Shown here in pieces: positions 28,230 through 37,841 of a DNA stretch of 64,000 bases. Origin of the DNA: Bacteroidota bacterium (lineage in GTDB: Bacteria; Bacteroidota; Bacteroidia; UBA4408); contig JADKHO010000001.1 of the NCBI GenBank assembly GCA_016721765.1, forward strand, positions 603,501 to 667,500. Reading direction: 5' to 3'. The first letter of the stretch is position 1; each line of letters starts with the position of its first letter. The notes under the pieces are model-generated. The model saw nothing but the letters and a program-made list of their open reading frames with translations, was not told the origin of the DNA and did not search any database. A program made the translations under genes and the position numbers.

Positions 28230-30062
28230 ATGAAAATAAAACACCTCTTTATTCTGGCAATAACCATTTTTGCCTGTACTTCTTCCGACAAAAAATTAAA
28301 CTCAGAAGTAAGTGTTCAAAAATGTGACTCCCTTTTTGAAAATTACTACAACGAGCGTATGCAGTTGTTTCCGCTTGAGGCAACATTGAACGGTGACAAT
28401 CAATACAATGATTTGCTGCCCTGCGATATCTGCGATAGTTACAGGACTTCACTTAAAACATTTTACGAAAAATACCAACATGCACTTTCCGCAATCGATA
28501 GAAATAGCCTCTCGGCAAACGATCAAATTAGCTACGACGTGTTGATGCGTGAAACCGAAATAGGACTTGAAGGATTAACTTTTCACGACAATTATCAGCC
28601 CATACAACAATTTTGGAGCACCCCCATAACAATGGGTCAATTGGGTTCGGGTAGCGGAAATCAACCCTTTAAAACGGTGAAGGATTATGACAATTTTCTT
28701 GCCCGCATCAGTGCTTTTTATGCCTGGAGCGATTCATCAATTGTATATATGCGCAAAGGCATTGCAAGTGGTGAAGTGTTTCCTAAAATTTTAATGGAAA
28801 GAGTGCTTCCGCAGATGCAAGACATGGTTGTAAAAGACCCAAAACAAAGTGTGTTTTATGGCCCTGTTAAAATTTTGCCGGCAGCATTTTCAGCTGAAGA
28901 TAAAGCCCGTATTACTGCAGATTACGAAAAAGCCATTCTTGAAAAAATCAATCCTTCTTACCAAAAAATACACGATTTTATTCAAACAGAATATTTGCCT
29001 AAGTGCCGCGAAACTGCGGGTATATCGTCCACTCCAAATGGAAAGGAACGTTATCAATATTTAATAAAGCAGTGGACTACCACCGAAATGACACCTGATG
29101 AAGTATTTAATTTAGGTCAAAGTGAAGTCAAGCGCATCCGCACTGAAATGGAAAAGATTAAAGCGGAAACAGGTTTTACAGGAGATTTAAAATCCTTCTT
29201 TACCTTTATCAATACCGACCCTAAATTTTTTCCCTTCAAAACAGCTGAGGAAGTATTGAATGCTTATCGCGAGGTGGAAGCACGCATGCAACCTCAATTA
29301 AAAAAATTGTTTGGCATTACACCTAAATCAAAATTCGAAGTGCGTGAAACCGAAAAATTTCGTGAAGCCAGCGCCAGTGCCGAATACAACAATGCTGCTC
29401 CGGATGGATCCAGACCGGGTATTTTTTATGTTCCAATAGTAAATCCTGCGAAATGCAATAATTTTGGAATGGAATCGTTGTTTCTGCATGAAGCCATTCC
29501 GGGACATCATTATCAAACTTCTTTACAGTCTGAAAATACTTCGCTTCCAAAATTTAGAAGATTTATTTGGTATGGCGCTTATGGCGAAGGTTGGGCATTG
29601 TATACCGAATCGCTAGGGAAGGAATTGGGATTGTATACTGATCCCTATCAACGTTTCGGTAGCTTGAGCCAAGAAATGCATCGTGCTATTCGCTTAGTAA
29701 CCGACGCTGGAATTCATTCAAAAGGTTGGACGCGCGAACAAGCCATACAATTTTCGTTAGAAAACGAACCGGGCGATGAAAAAGGAATTGCCACTGAAAT
29801 TGAGCGCTACATGGCCATTCCGGGACAAGCCTTGAGTTATAAAGTTGGCCAATTAAAAATAATGGCGTTGCGCAAAGAAGCAGAAGAAGCCCTTGGTTCT
29901 AAATTTAAATTAAGTGCCTTTCACGACGAAATTTTAAGCGATGGCTGTTTGCCAATTAGCGTGCTGGAAACAAAAATGAGGAACTGGATAAAAGCGCAAA
30001 AAAACATTGCGGTGTTAAATGAATCGTACGGCATTCCTGCATTTTACAGAACGGTACAATAG
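28230..30062 (+). CDS. DUF885-family zinc-peptidase-like lipoprotein
   Basis: The 610-residue protein has a signal peptide with lipobox TIFAC (Cys16). It matches DUF885: Asn-Pro-rich N-terminal half, then the metal-binding HEAIPGHHYQ at 420-429 and GEGWALYTE at 452-460. Together these form the HExxxxH...E arrangement seen in M32-like carboxypeptidases. It is probably an envelope-anchored metallopeptidase, with substrate unknown. The gene is followed 17 bases later by the DUF5916 gene, suggesting an operon of two exported proteins. Confidence 0.88.
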   Translation: MKIKHLFILAITIFACTSSDKKLNSEVSVQKCDSLFENYYNERMQLFPLEATLNGDNQYNDLLPCDICDSYRTSLKTFYEKYQHALSAIDRNSLSANDQISYDVLMRETEIGLEGLTFHDNYQPIQQFWSTPITMGQLGSGSGNQPFKTVKDYDNFLARISAFYAWSDSSIVYMRKGIASGEVFPKILMERVLPQMQDMVVKDPKQSVFYGPVKILPAAFSAEDKARITADYEKAILEKINPSYQKIHDFIQTEYLPKCRETAGISSTPNGKERYQYLIKQWTTTEMTPDEVFNLGQSEVKRIRTEMEKIKAETGFTGDLKSFFTFINTDPKFFPFKTAEEVLNAYREVEARMQPQLKKLFGITPKSKFEVRETEKFREASASAEYNNAAPDGSRPGIFYVPIVNPAKCNNFGMESLFLHEAIPGHHYQTSLQSENTSLPKFRRFIWYGAYGEGWALYTESLGKELGLYTDPYQRFGSLSQEMHRAIRLVTDAGIHSKGWTREQAIQFSLENEPGDEKGIATEIERYMAIPGQALSYKVGQLKIMALRKEAEEALGSKFKLSAFHDEILSDGCLPISVLETKMRNWIKAQKNIAVLNESYGIPAFYRTVQ

Positions 30063-30079
30063 TTCACCCCTTGCACCCC

Positions 30080-32536
30080 ATGAAAAAAAACTGCCTTGTT
30101 TTAGTACTCCTTGTCTGTCACGCTGCATCCCTTTTTGCGCAAGACTCTTTAAAATCGTGCACCGCCTTGCGCATTTCCAAAGCGCCGCACATTGATGGCA
30201 AATTGGATGATGAAGCTTGGCAAAATGCAGTGGCTGTATCAGATTTTGTGCAAGGCAGACCCATCGAAAATTCGAAACCAACTTTTGTTACCGAAATAAA
30301 AGTGGCGTATGATAATACTGCCATTTACGTTGCAGCATTTATGCACGATCCGGCTCCGGATAGCATACTTCATGAGCTGGGAAATCGAGATGATCAGGAT
30401 TTAAATGCGGATTTGTTTCAAGTAAAAATCGATCCCTATAATGTGCGTCAAGATGCTTTTATTTTTGGAGTGTGGGCCTCGGGTGTGCAAATCGACAACA
30501 AATGGACAGACAATACTTTTAACGCCGTTTGGCAAAGTGCTGTTGCCATGAATGCAGAGGGCTGGGTGGCTGAATTTAAAATTCCTTATTCTGCTATTCG
30601 ATTTCCCAAAAAAGAGATTCAAAAGTGGGGCATACAATTTACACGCAACATTCGACGCAACCGTGAGTTCGACCAGTGGAGTTACACGCCCAGCGGTGCC
30701 GGTAATCCGCTAAATTATTGGGGAAATTTGATTGGCATTAGCAATATAAAAACACCTGTCCGACTTTCCATGACGCCTTATTTATCAGGTTATGCAGAGC
30801 GAACGCCTTACTTGGATCACGATGGTACAATTGATCAGTTAAGCACCTTTTCGTATAATGTGGGAGCAGATATTAAATATGGAATTGACGACCGTTTTAC
30901 CTTAGACCTAACTCTTTTGCCTGATTTTGGGCAGGTACAGAGTGACAGCAAAATTAAGAATTTAGGTTTTCGCGAAGTAACCTACGATGAAAATCGTTCC
31001 TTTTTTAGAGAAGGGACAGAATTGTTTTCAAAAAATGGATTGTTTTATTCTCGAAGAATCGGGAAAACACCTTCGGGCTATTTTAATCTGTATGATCAGT
31101 TAAATGAGAGAGACAGTATTATTTCAAATCCCTCGCAAGTAAAATTAATAAATGCTGCAAAGGTTTCGGGCCGCACCAACAATGGATTGGGAATAGGAAT
31201 ATTTAATGCCGTTACCGCCGATATGTATGCAGTAGTGCAAGATTCATTAGGCGATAGGCGAAAAATCCTCACCGAACCTTTAACTAATTACAACATTGTG
31301 GTACTGGATCAACAGTTAAAAAACAATTCAAATATTTATTTTATCAATACAAATGTAATACGCGACAAAACCTTTAAAGACGCCAATGTAAGCGGAGCCG
31401 GTTTCACGTTTTATAACCGCAAAAGCACTTTTGCCATCGACGGGAATGGAAACCTCAGTCAGAAACTGAGCAAAGTGGAAGGAACACAAGAAAGTTATAC
31501 CGACCAATTGGGCTACAATTATTTTATGGGTGCCCGCAAATGCAGTGGTAGAACACAGTTTGGCTTGAGCCGATTTGTGAGCAGCAGTGGCATTAGCACC
31601 AGCGATTTGGGCTTTCAAAGCATTCCGAATGTGGTGAGCAGCCGCGCATACGTTGAATATTACCAATTTAAACCCAATCGCATTATTCGTGAGGGAAATC
31701 AGAGCATGAGTGTGAATTATTCCACTCATTATATTACGAAGCAAAACACCAATTTAGAAATCAATTACAGCGGTTTTGCCTCCTTGTTGAGCTACAATGC
31801 TATATTTGGAGGAGCCGGATTAACTCCGATGGTAGTGCGCGATTACAACGAACCCCGTGTGGAAGGGCGCTTTGCAAATACCCTTCGGTATTACTATGCT
31901 TATTTAGGATTTAGTACAGATTACCGCAAAAAAATTGCAGTTGATTTAACCCAAAACATGAGTAATTTTTTAGACCATTTTAAAATGGAAGGTTTTAATA
32001 CCGATATCTCCGTAAGGTATAGAGCCACAGATAAGCTTAACCTCCGATACAGTTTTTCATTTTACTACGACCCTTTTAATTTTGGTTTTGCAGCGATTGA
32101 CGACAGTGGAGCGGTTATTTATGGCGGCAGAAAACTGCATACTTACATAAATCGTTTGGAACTAAAATACATCTTTAAAAAGGATATGACCCTTAGTTTA
32201 ATTGGCCGCCATTACTGGAATACCGGAGAATACCGCAAGTATTTTTTAATTGAAGAGGATGGTAGTTTTACAGAGAACAGCACTTTCACAGGCAACAAGA
32301 GTTTTAATTACAATGCCTTTAATATTGATTTTGTGTATTCCTGGATTTTTGCACCCGGCAGCACTTTTTCTTTGGTATATAAAAACGCCATCGAGAATGA
32401 GCAAGCTTTCGCACAAACCAAATTTGGCGATAATTTTAGCAATACCTTAAATGCCCCGCAAACCAATAGCCTATCGCTGAAAGTGCTGTACTATTTGGAT
32501 TATTTGTATTTTAAAAAGAAAGGTGGTCATGCTTAG
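30080..32536 (+). CDS. DUF5916 protein with N-terminal CBM9-like domain
   Basis: From the ATG at 30080 (an earlier in-frame TTG at 30071 would only add MHP) the protein is 818 residues, with a signal peptide ending near LFAQ. Residues ~25-215 form a carbohydrate-binding family 9-like domain (IDGKLDDEAWQ, VAYDNTAIYVAAFMHD, W-V-A-E-F-K-I-P-Y). The remaining ~600 residues are amphipathic beta strands rich in aromatic residues, consistent with an outer-membrane barrel (LDLTLLPDFGQVQSD, ENRSFFREG). DUF5916 proteins are common in Bacteroidota; function is unknown, and a glycan- or hydrophobe-handling outer-membrane role is inferred. Confidence 0.88.
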   Translation: MKKNCLVLVLLVCHAASLFAQDSLKSCTALRISKAPHIDGKLDDEAWQNAVAVSDFVQGRPIENSKPTFVTEIKVAYDNTAIYVAAFMHDPAPDSILHELGNRDDQDLNADLFQVKIDPYNVRQDAFIFGVWASGVQIDNKWTDNTFNAVWQSAVAMNAEGWVAEFKIPYSAIRFPKKEIQKWGIQFTRNIRRNREFDQWSYTPSGAGNPLNYWGNLIGISNIKTPVRLSMTPYLSGYAERTPYLDHDGTIDQLSTFSYNVGADIKYGIDDRFTLDLTLLPDFGQVQSDSKIKNLGFREVTYDENRSFFREGTELFSKNGLFYSRRIGKTPSGYFNLYDQLNERDSIISNPSQVKLINAAKVSGRTNNGLGIGIFNAVTADMYAVVQDSLGDRRKILTEPLTNYNIVVLDQQLKNNSNIYFINTNVIRDKTFKDANVSGAGFTFYNRKSTFAIDGNGNLSQKLSKVEGTQESYTDQLGYNYFMGARKCSGRTQFGLSRFVSSSGISTSDLGFQSIPNVVSSRAYVEYYQFKPNRIIREGNQSMSVNYSTHYITKQNTNLEINYSGFASLLSYNAIFGGAGLTPMVVRDYNEPRVEGRFANTLRYYYAYLGFSTDYRKKIAVDLTQNMSNFLDHFKMEGFNTDISVRYRATDKLNLRYSFSFYYDPFNFGFAAIDDSGAVIYGGRKLHTYINRLELKYIFKKDMTLSLIGRHYWNTGEYRKYFLIEEDGSFTENSTFTGNKSFNYNAFNIDFVYSWIFAPGSTFSLVYKNAIENEQAFAQTKFGDNFSNTLNAPQTNSLSLKVLYYLDYLYFKKKGGHA

Positions 32537-32550
32537 TACTTCTTCTATCC

Positions 32551-32608
32551 TAACTGGCGCGCGATTATAGCGCGTCTTAGCTTAACTGGCGCGCGCTTGC
32601 AGCGCGTG
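32551..32608. repeat. Tandem GC-rich REP-like palindrome, two copies
   Basis: Two 26-bp copies 32 bases apart share TAACTGGCGCGCG, a variable core of four to five bases and AGCGCGT. Each can fold on its own GCGCG arms. The GC content is far above the surrounding DNA. This looks like a dispersed repetitive extragenic element placed between two convergent genes, where it could also act as a terminator. Confidence 0.7.
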
Positions 32609-32620
32609 CCACCCACTACC

Positions 32621-33154
32621 TTACTCCTTCCCTTTCTCCCCTCTAAACTGCTCTTCCGGATTTTTAAACAACACATTAAACGTGGTCAAACTGCCATATA
32701 CTTTGGTAATGTATTGTTGCAGGTTTATTTTTTCTTCATCCTCCAATTTCGCATTGCTGTTGATGCGCTGTTCTAGTGTGCGCATGCGGTCGCGAATCAT
32801 TACAATTTTATGAAAAAGTGTTTCAATCGGAATTTCTTTGCTCGATAAGGCGGTATCGCCAGGCTCTAAAATCATTTTTCCGCCGGTCCATTTTTTACCC
32901 AGCTCCACTGTTTCAGGGTATTCCACATAGTCCTTAATCACTTTAATGAGCGTGCGCTCTATGTCCCACAAACTCACCAAATCGGCATCGGGCTCCACCT
33001 TATCTAAAATAGTTAAGCCCTCATAGTCTTGAGGAATTTCTTTGGTACCGTGATTCATAAAGGTAATCAGTGTACTTTGCTTTTTCACATTAATCACTAC
33101 ACCATCACCATATCCGGGATGTTGTACGCGAGATCCTATTCCTAATTCGGTCAT
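32621..33154 (-). CDS. Conserved hypothetical protein with SH3/Tudor-like N-terminus
   Basis: The 177-residue protein begins with GIGSRVQHPGYGDGVVI, a motif like the small SH3/Tudor beta-barrel found at the C-terminus of UvrD/PcrA and in CarD-like proteins (V-x-H-P-x-Y-G-x-G-x-V). The rest is helical and acidic (ETLFHKIVMIRDRMRTLEQ ... FKNPEEQFRGEKGKE). There is no signal peptide, so it is cytoplasmic. It lies 15 bases downstream of glgC on the same strand. Its role is unknown; a link with glycogen synthesis rests on position only. Confidence 0.65.
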   Translation of the reverse strand: MTELGIGSRVQHPGYGDGVVINVKKQSTLITFMNHGTKEIPQDYEGLTILDKVEPDADLVSLWDIERTLIKVIKDYVEYPETVELGKKWTGGKMILEPGDTALSSKEIPIETLFHKIVMIRDRMRTLEQRINSNAKLEDEEKINLQQYITKVYGSLTTFNVLFKNPEEQFRGEKGKE

Positions 33155-33169
33155 AAATTTTAATCTATT

Positions 33170-34453
33170 TTAAATAAATATCGTCGTATTATCCGGTATC
33201 ACCGCTCCCTTTTTAAGGATTACAATTCCATCTTTAATACAATACTGCGGGGTTTCAATATCAGGCATGTTTTTGCTTCCGCGGATAATAACGTTGTCGC
33301 CGATGCGCACATCCTTATCAATAATACAGTTTTCGAAATGTCCGTTTTTACCAATGGCCATGAGTATTCCATCCTTTGCAGCGATGATTTCTTCGAGGGT
33401 TTCGTAATAATCGTTTCCAAAGGAGATGCAATTTTTCATTACGGTGCCTTCTCCAATGCGCGCACGATTCCCAATGATGCAACGCTCAATTTCGCGGGCA
33501 TTTATGATACAACCTTCCGAGATTACTGAACCTTTAAGCAAGGTATTTCCCGAAAATTTTGTAGGCGGCAACATCCGCGGACGCGTATAAATCAAGCGAT
33601 CGTGGTCAAATAAATTGAATTGCGGAATCAATTCCGCTAAATCCAAATTGGCATCAAAATAACTGCGAATGGTTCCGATATCGGTCCAATAACCGGTGTA
33701 GGAATAACCCTTTACCTTGGTTCCTTTATTGATGGCGGTGGGAATAATTTCTTTTCCAAAATCGGTAAAATTCGGATGTTCTTCAAACATGCGGGTAAGT
33801 GTTTCTTTATTAAACACATAAATTCCCATGGAAGCCATGTATTCTTTACCCTCGGCCTTTTGTCGATCTCCCACCGGTGATACCCAATTAACAAGGTCTT
33901 GTGGGGCAGGCTTCTCCACAAACTTATCGATAAACCCGGCATCGTTCACTTTCAAAATTCCAAATCCGGGGGCATCGTTTGCATCTACCGGCAAGGTGGC
34001 AATGCTAATTTCGGCGCCACTTTCCGCATGTTTATTTACAAACTCACGTAAATCCATTTGGTACAATTGGTCACCGCTTAAAATCAAAATATAATCAAAA
34101 TCATGACCTGCTAAATGAGGCAATGTTTGCTTCACCGCATCGGAAGTTCCTTGAAACCATTTTTCACTTCCGGGCCTTTGCTCTGCAGCAATAATATCCA
34201 CAAAAGCATAGCTAAAATTATCGAAGTGATAGGTGTTTTTGATGTGTGCGTTTAGGGAGCGAGAATTGTATTGCGTTAACACAAAAATGCGTCGAATGCC
34301 CGAATGCAAACAGTTTGAAATGGGAATATCAATTAAACGATACTTACCGGCAATAGGCACAGCCGGCTTGCTGCGCATGGAGGTGAGGGGATACAAGCGC
34401 GACCCGGCTCCTCCTCCTAAAATCAGGCAAACTACTTTAATCAACTTTTCCAT
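33170..34453 (-). CDS. glgC: Glucose-1-phosphate adenylyltransferase (ADP-glucose pyrophosphorylase)
   Basis: Makes ADP-glucose, the glycogen precursor, from ATP and glucose-1-phosphate. The 427-residue protein has the nucleotidyltransferase motif ILGGGAGSRLYPLT near residue 13, RSKPAVPIAGKYRLIDIPISN, LSGDQLYQMD at the catalytic Asp, and a C-terminal left-handed beta-helix (I-I-N-A-R-E-I-E-R, IGEGTVMKN, IGDNVIIRG). Length and the YRLIDIPISN signature are those of bacterial and plant GlgC. It starts 4 bases after the glgA stop and is clearly cotranscribed with it. Confidence 0.96.
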   Translation of the reverse strand: MEKLIKVVCLILGGGAGSRLYPLTSMRSKPAVPIAGKYRLIDIPISNCLHSGIRRIFVLTQYNSRSLNAHIKNTYHFDNFSYAFVDIIAAEQRPGSEKWFQGTSDAVKQTLPHLAGHDFDYILILSGDQLYQMDLREFVNKHAESGAEISIATLPVDANDAPGFGILKVNDAGFIDKFVEKPAPQDLVNWVSPVGDRQKAEGKEYMASMGIYVFNKETLTRMFEEHPNFTDFGKEIIPTAINKGTKVKGYSYTGYWTDIGTIRSYFDANLDLAELIPQFNLFDHDRLIYTRPRMLPPTKFSGNTLLKGSVISEGCIINAREIERCIIGNRARIGEGTVMKNCISFGNDYYETLEEIIAAKDGILMAIGKNGHFENCIIDKDVRIGDNVIIRGSKNMPDIETPQYCIKDGIVILKKGAVIPDNTTIFI

Positions 34454-34457
34454 AAGC

Positions 34458-35888
34458 TTAGTTTTTATAAATTTCGATGTATTTTTTGATTGCTTTGTCC
34501 CATGAAAAATCCAATCCTACACAGGTTTTTCGAAGTTTCGACAAGTGCTTTCCATCTGCAAATAAAGCCGCAGCGCGGTTCAAACTGTAAATAAGATCAT
34601 CCACGTTGGCCTCGTTAAAGCGAATGCCGTAGCCGTTTTCATCGCCAAAATCCACCACTGTATCTTTCAAACCTCCCACACTGCGCACCATCGGAATAGT
34701 TGCATAACGCATGGCATACAATTGATTTAATCCACAGGGTTCAACCAGCGAAGGCATCACAATAAAATCGGCTGCAGCATACAGTTGATGCGCCAGTGTT
34801 TCGTTGTAGCCAATATAATTTGCAATGTTGTTGTGATAATTCGAAGAAAGGTGACGAATGTTGTCTTCAATAGAATTTGCTCCGGAACCCAAAATGTAAA
34901 AATTCATCTTTCGGTTGAGTGCAGCATAACGTCCAATAGCCTGTGTTAGTAGCTCTCCGCCCTTTTCCACATTTAATCTGCCAATAAAAATAACCAATGG
35001 ATAATCGGGATTTAATTGCACCGAGGCACAAATTTCCTTCTTGTTTTCGCTTTTAAAATCAGTCCAATTGCCGGTAAACTTTGTTGCCAGCGTTTCATCC
35101 GTTTTGGGATCCCACACTTCATTATCAATTCCATTCACAATGCCTTTGCTTTTCCAATGGTATTCGTTGTAAAGCCATTGCAATGGATTGGAGGGCGCTT
35201 TCAGTTCTTCCAAATAACCTTCGCTCACAGTTGTCAATTTATCACAACATTTTATGGCAGCAGTCAGCGGATTTATCGTATTATCCCAATCTAAAAAACC
35301 CTTTCTTTCAGCATAAAAATGAGGTAAATATTTTACCAGTGACCAATCAAAAGCTCCTGTGTAAAGTCCATTGTGTATGGTAAAAATGGTTTTTATTCCC
35401 TTCAGCGAAAGGTAATGCGGACATTGCTGAATCATAAAAGGAATTAAGCCGGTGTGATAATCATGGCAATGAAAATTATCGGGTTTATGCTTCCAAGTGC
35501 TGATGTAATTTAGTGCTGCTTGCTGAAAAAAGATAAAGCGCAAGGGATCATCCTCGTAACCATACACTTGTTCGCGGTAAAGCAAATCCGGGATATCCAC
35601 AAAATAAATGTCAAAGCCCAAACCCTCGTCGGGGAAGCTGCGTATGCTAAATTCCTTGTAGTAGCTGTCACTTTTCACCACCCCATCAAAAATCACTGTA
35701 GTAGTATTGTTCTTCGCCCATTTCTGGTGATAATAGGGCATAAAAATGCAGGTCTTTACTCCTGCTTTATTGAGGTATTTAGGCAGCGCTCCAGCTACAT
35801 CGCCCAGTCCGCCCACCTTGGCAATGGGATAGCATTCGGCAGCAAAATGAACGGAACTGTATTTTTGGGAGGTATCTTTGGTTGCCAT
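34458..35888 (-). CDS. glgA: Glycogen synthase, ADP-glucose type (GT5)
   Basis: The 476-residue protein is a GT5 glycogen synthase. The ADP-glucose-binding KVGGLGDVAGALPKYL starts at residue 24; GRLNVEKGGELLTQAI marks the C-terminal Rossmann half, and FIVMPSLVEPCGLNQLYAMRYATIP carries the catalytic E-x7-E-like region. It elongates alpha-1,4-glucan with ADP-glucose from glgC, encoded directly downstream. It is divergent from prs across a 220-base spacer that must hold promoters for both directions. Confidence 0.95.
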   Translation of the reverse strand: MATKDTSQKYSSVHFAAECYPIAKVGGLGDVAGALPKYLNKAGVKTCIFMPYYHQKWAKNNTTTVIFDGVVKSDSYYKEFSIRSFPDEGLGFDIYFVDIPDLLYREQVYGYEDDPLRFIFFQQAALNYISTWKHKPDNFHCHDYHTGLIPFMIQQCPHYLSLKGIKTIFTIHNGLYTGAFDWSLVKYLPHFYAERKGFLDWDNTINPLTAAIKCCDKLTTVSEGYLEELKAPSNPLQWLYNEYHWKSKGIVNGIDNEVWDPKTDETLATKFTGNWTDFKSENKKEICASVQLNPDYPLVIFIGRLNVEKGGELLTQAIGRYAALNRKMNFYILGSGANSIEDNIRHLSSNYHNNIANYIGYNETLAHQLYAAADFIVMPSLVEPCGLNQLYAMRYATIPMVRSVGGLKDTVVDFGDENGYGIRFNEANVDDLIYSLNRAAALFADGKHLSKLRKTCVGLDFSWDKAIKKYIEIYKN

Positions 35889-36060
35889 AAGCAGGATTTT
35901 ATGCCTGCAATTTAAAAATTAAATGAATTGAATGCACCTTTTCGACTGCTTTGCGCCGATTTTTTGTGATTTTACATAAGGCCTTCACATCCAGTACCCT
36001 TTCATCCAAAAATCATTCATTTTTAAAGCCATCTTCCTTTCCTGTTTCCAATAAAAAACA

Positions 36061-36068
36061 TACATTTG
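36061..36068 (+). promoter_or_regulatory. TAnnTTTG promoter box before prs
   Basis: TACATTTG lies 41 bases before the prs ATG in the glgA-prs divergent spacer and fits the Bacteroidota -7 box. Confidence 0.5.
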
Positions 36069-36108
36069 CGTCCCGTTTTAAAAATCATTGGTATAACCCA
36101 CAATAGAA

Positions 36109-37076
36109 ATGGATTCACCGGTAAAAATATTTTCAGGAACAAGTTCGCTCTACCTGGCCGAAAAAATAGCTGCAAGCTACGGACAGTCGTTAGGAACCAT
36201 GATGTTTACACGTTTTAGTGATGGTGAGTTTCAAACCTCTTTCGAGGAAACGGTGCGGGGTTGCGATGTGTTTATTATTCAATCTACCTTTCAACCCAGC
36301 GATAATTTATTTGAATTGCTTTTGATGATTGATGCCGCTAAGCGTGCATCTGCTAAAAATATTACAGCGGTTATTCCTTACTTCGGATTTGCTCGACAAG
36401 ACAGAAAAGACAAACCGAGAGTAGCCATTGGCGCCAAATTGGTTTCTAATTTATTGGTAACTGCGGGAATTACCCGCATCATAACCATGGATTTGCATGC
36501 TGATCAGATTCAGGGATTTTTTGACATGCCGGTAGATCATTTGTATGCATCTTCTATCTTCTTACCCTATTTACAAAGTTTAAATTTACCGCGTTTAACA
36601 ATGGCTTCGCCGGATATGGGTGGAACAAAACGAGCCAATGCATATGCTAAGTTTTTGAATTGCGAAATGGTAATTTGCTATAAGCAACGCAAAAAAGCAA
36701 ACGTAATAGAAAGCATGACTTTGATTGGAGATGTAGAAGGAAAAGATATCGTGTTGATTGACGACATTGTAGATACCGCAGGTACCTTAACAAAAGCGGC
36801 CGATTTGATGATGGAAAAAGGCGCTGCCAGTGTGCGTGCCATTTGCACCCATCCCATCCTTTCAGGAAAAGCTTACGAAACCATCGAAAAATCGAAAATT
36901 ACCGAATTGATTGTTACCGATACCATTCCATTAAAATCTTCTTCCTCAAAATCCGTGTGATTTCGGTGGCCGATTTGTTTGCGGATGTATTGGGCAAGGT
37001 GCATAATTTTGAAAGCATCAGCGATCATTTTTGTGTTAACAGAAATTTAAAAAACTATTCCGCAACAATTATATAA
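36109..37076 (+). CDS. prs: Ribose-phosphate pyrophosphokinase, with one-base frameshift
   Basis: Makes PRPP from ribose-5-phosphate and ATP. The first frame holds nearly the whole enzyme: FSGTSSLYLAEKIAA, FSDGEFQT, the ATP-site FGFARQDRKDKPR, DLHADQIQGFF, and the PRPP loop VLIDDIVDTAGTLTKAA. It stops at 36960 after KSSSSKSV. The next frame supplies the missing end (IRVISVADLFADVLGKVHN, then ESISDHF) up to the stop at 37074-37076. One A missing from the AAAA at 36948-36951 explains it; restored length is ~322 residues, normal for the family. Because prs is usually essential, a sequencing error is favoured. It begins the classic prs-rplY-pth order. Confidence 0.93.
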
Positions 37077-37125
37077 TCGGAAATGCGAAGCGGATAGCGC
37101 AGTTCCATAAAACAAAAAGAATAAA

Positions 37126-37803
37126 ATGAAAACAGTATCTATTAGCGGCTCGCCTAGAGTGAGCGTAGGGAAAAAAGATGCAAAGGCTTTAAGAGCCGAT
37201 GGAAAAGTGCCTTGTACCTTGTACGGAGGAACTGAACAAGTTAACTTTTTTGCGCCTTACAACGATTTTCGTCACATTGTGTACACTCCGGATGTGAACA
37301 AAGTAATGGTAAAAGTAGACGGAAAAGAGTATGAAACTTTATTGCAGGAAATTCAATTTCATCCTGTGAACGATAAAATCATGCACATTGATTTTCTTCA
37401 ATTATTTCCTGACAAACCGGTAATTATTGACATTCCCGTGGTTATTACAGGAAGTTCTGCCGGTGTAAAAGCAGGTGGTAAAATGGCGATTATTACACGT
37501 AAATTAAAGATAAAAGCATTGCCTTCTCATTTGCCGGATTCTATTTCGGTAGACATTAGCAGTTTAGAAATTGGTCAATCTAGCCGTGTTGGCGATTTAA
37601 GCGTGCCGAATGTACAGTTTTTGGATACTCCCAATCGTGTGATTGTGGCGGTTCAAATGACACGTGCGGTTGTGGAAGAGCCTAAAGCTGCTGCTGCCGC
37701 TGCTGCTCCTGCTGCCGGTGCTGCTAAAGCTCCTGCCGCTGCTGCTGCCGGTGCCGCTAAAGCTCCTGCTGCTGCTGCAAAAGCGCCTGAAAAGAAAAAA
37801 TAA
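37126..37803 (+). CDS. rplY: 50S ribosomal protein L25 (Ctc form)
   Basis: The 225-residue protein is the long Ctc/TL5 form of L25. An N-terminal 5S-rRNA-binding domain (~1-95) has ALRADGKVPCTLYG and FHPVNDKIMHIDFLQL, followed by the TL5-type C-terminal domain (~96-182; DIPVVITGSSAGVKAGGK, LPDSISVDIS). The final ~43 residues are an Ala/Pro/Lys tail, low in complexity and encoded by internal DNA repeats. The protein binds 5S rRNA in the large subunit. The gene sits 49 bases after the corrected prs stop and 38 before pth. Confidence 0.95.
   Translation: MKTVSISGSPRVSVGKKDAKALRADGKVPCTLYGGTEQVNFFAPYNDFRHIVYTPDVNKVMVKVDGKEYETLLQEIQFHPVNDKIMHIDFLQLFPDKPVIIDIPVVITGSSAGVKAGGKMAIITRKLKIKALPSHLPDSISVDISSLEIGQSSRVGDLSVPNVQFLDTPNRVIVAVQMTRAVVEEPKAAAAAAAPAAGAAKAPAAAAAGAAKAPAAAAKAPEKKK
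37684..37797 (+). repeat. Low-complexity repeats coding the L25 Ala/Pro/Lys tail
   Basis: GCT/GCC-rich triplets encode two near-copies of GAAKAPAAAA. The segment is prone to slippage and its exact copy number may vary between strains or assemblies. Confidence 0.7.
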
Positions 37804-37841
37804 TTTCACCTGTTTGTTCATCCCGCTAAACGCGAAAACTT

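Noticed and set aside
31328..31744. A 138-codon open frame antisense to the DUF5916 gene
   Set aside because: The sense frame is continuous and family-like; the antisense frame lacks any recognisable feature.
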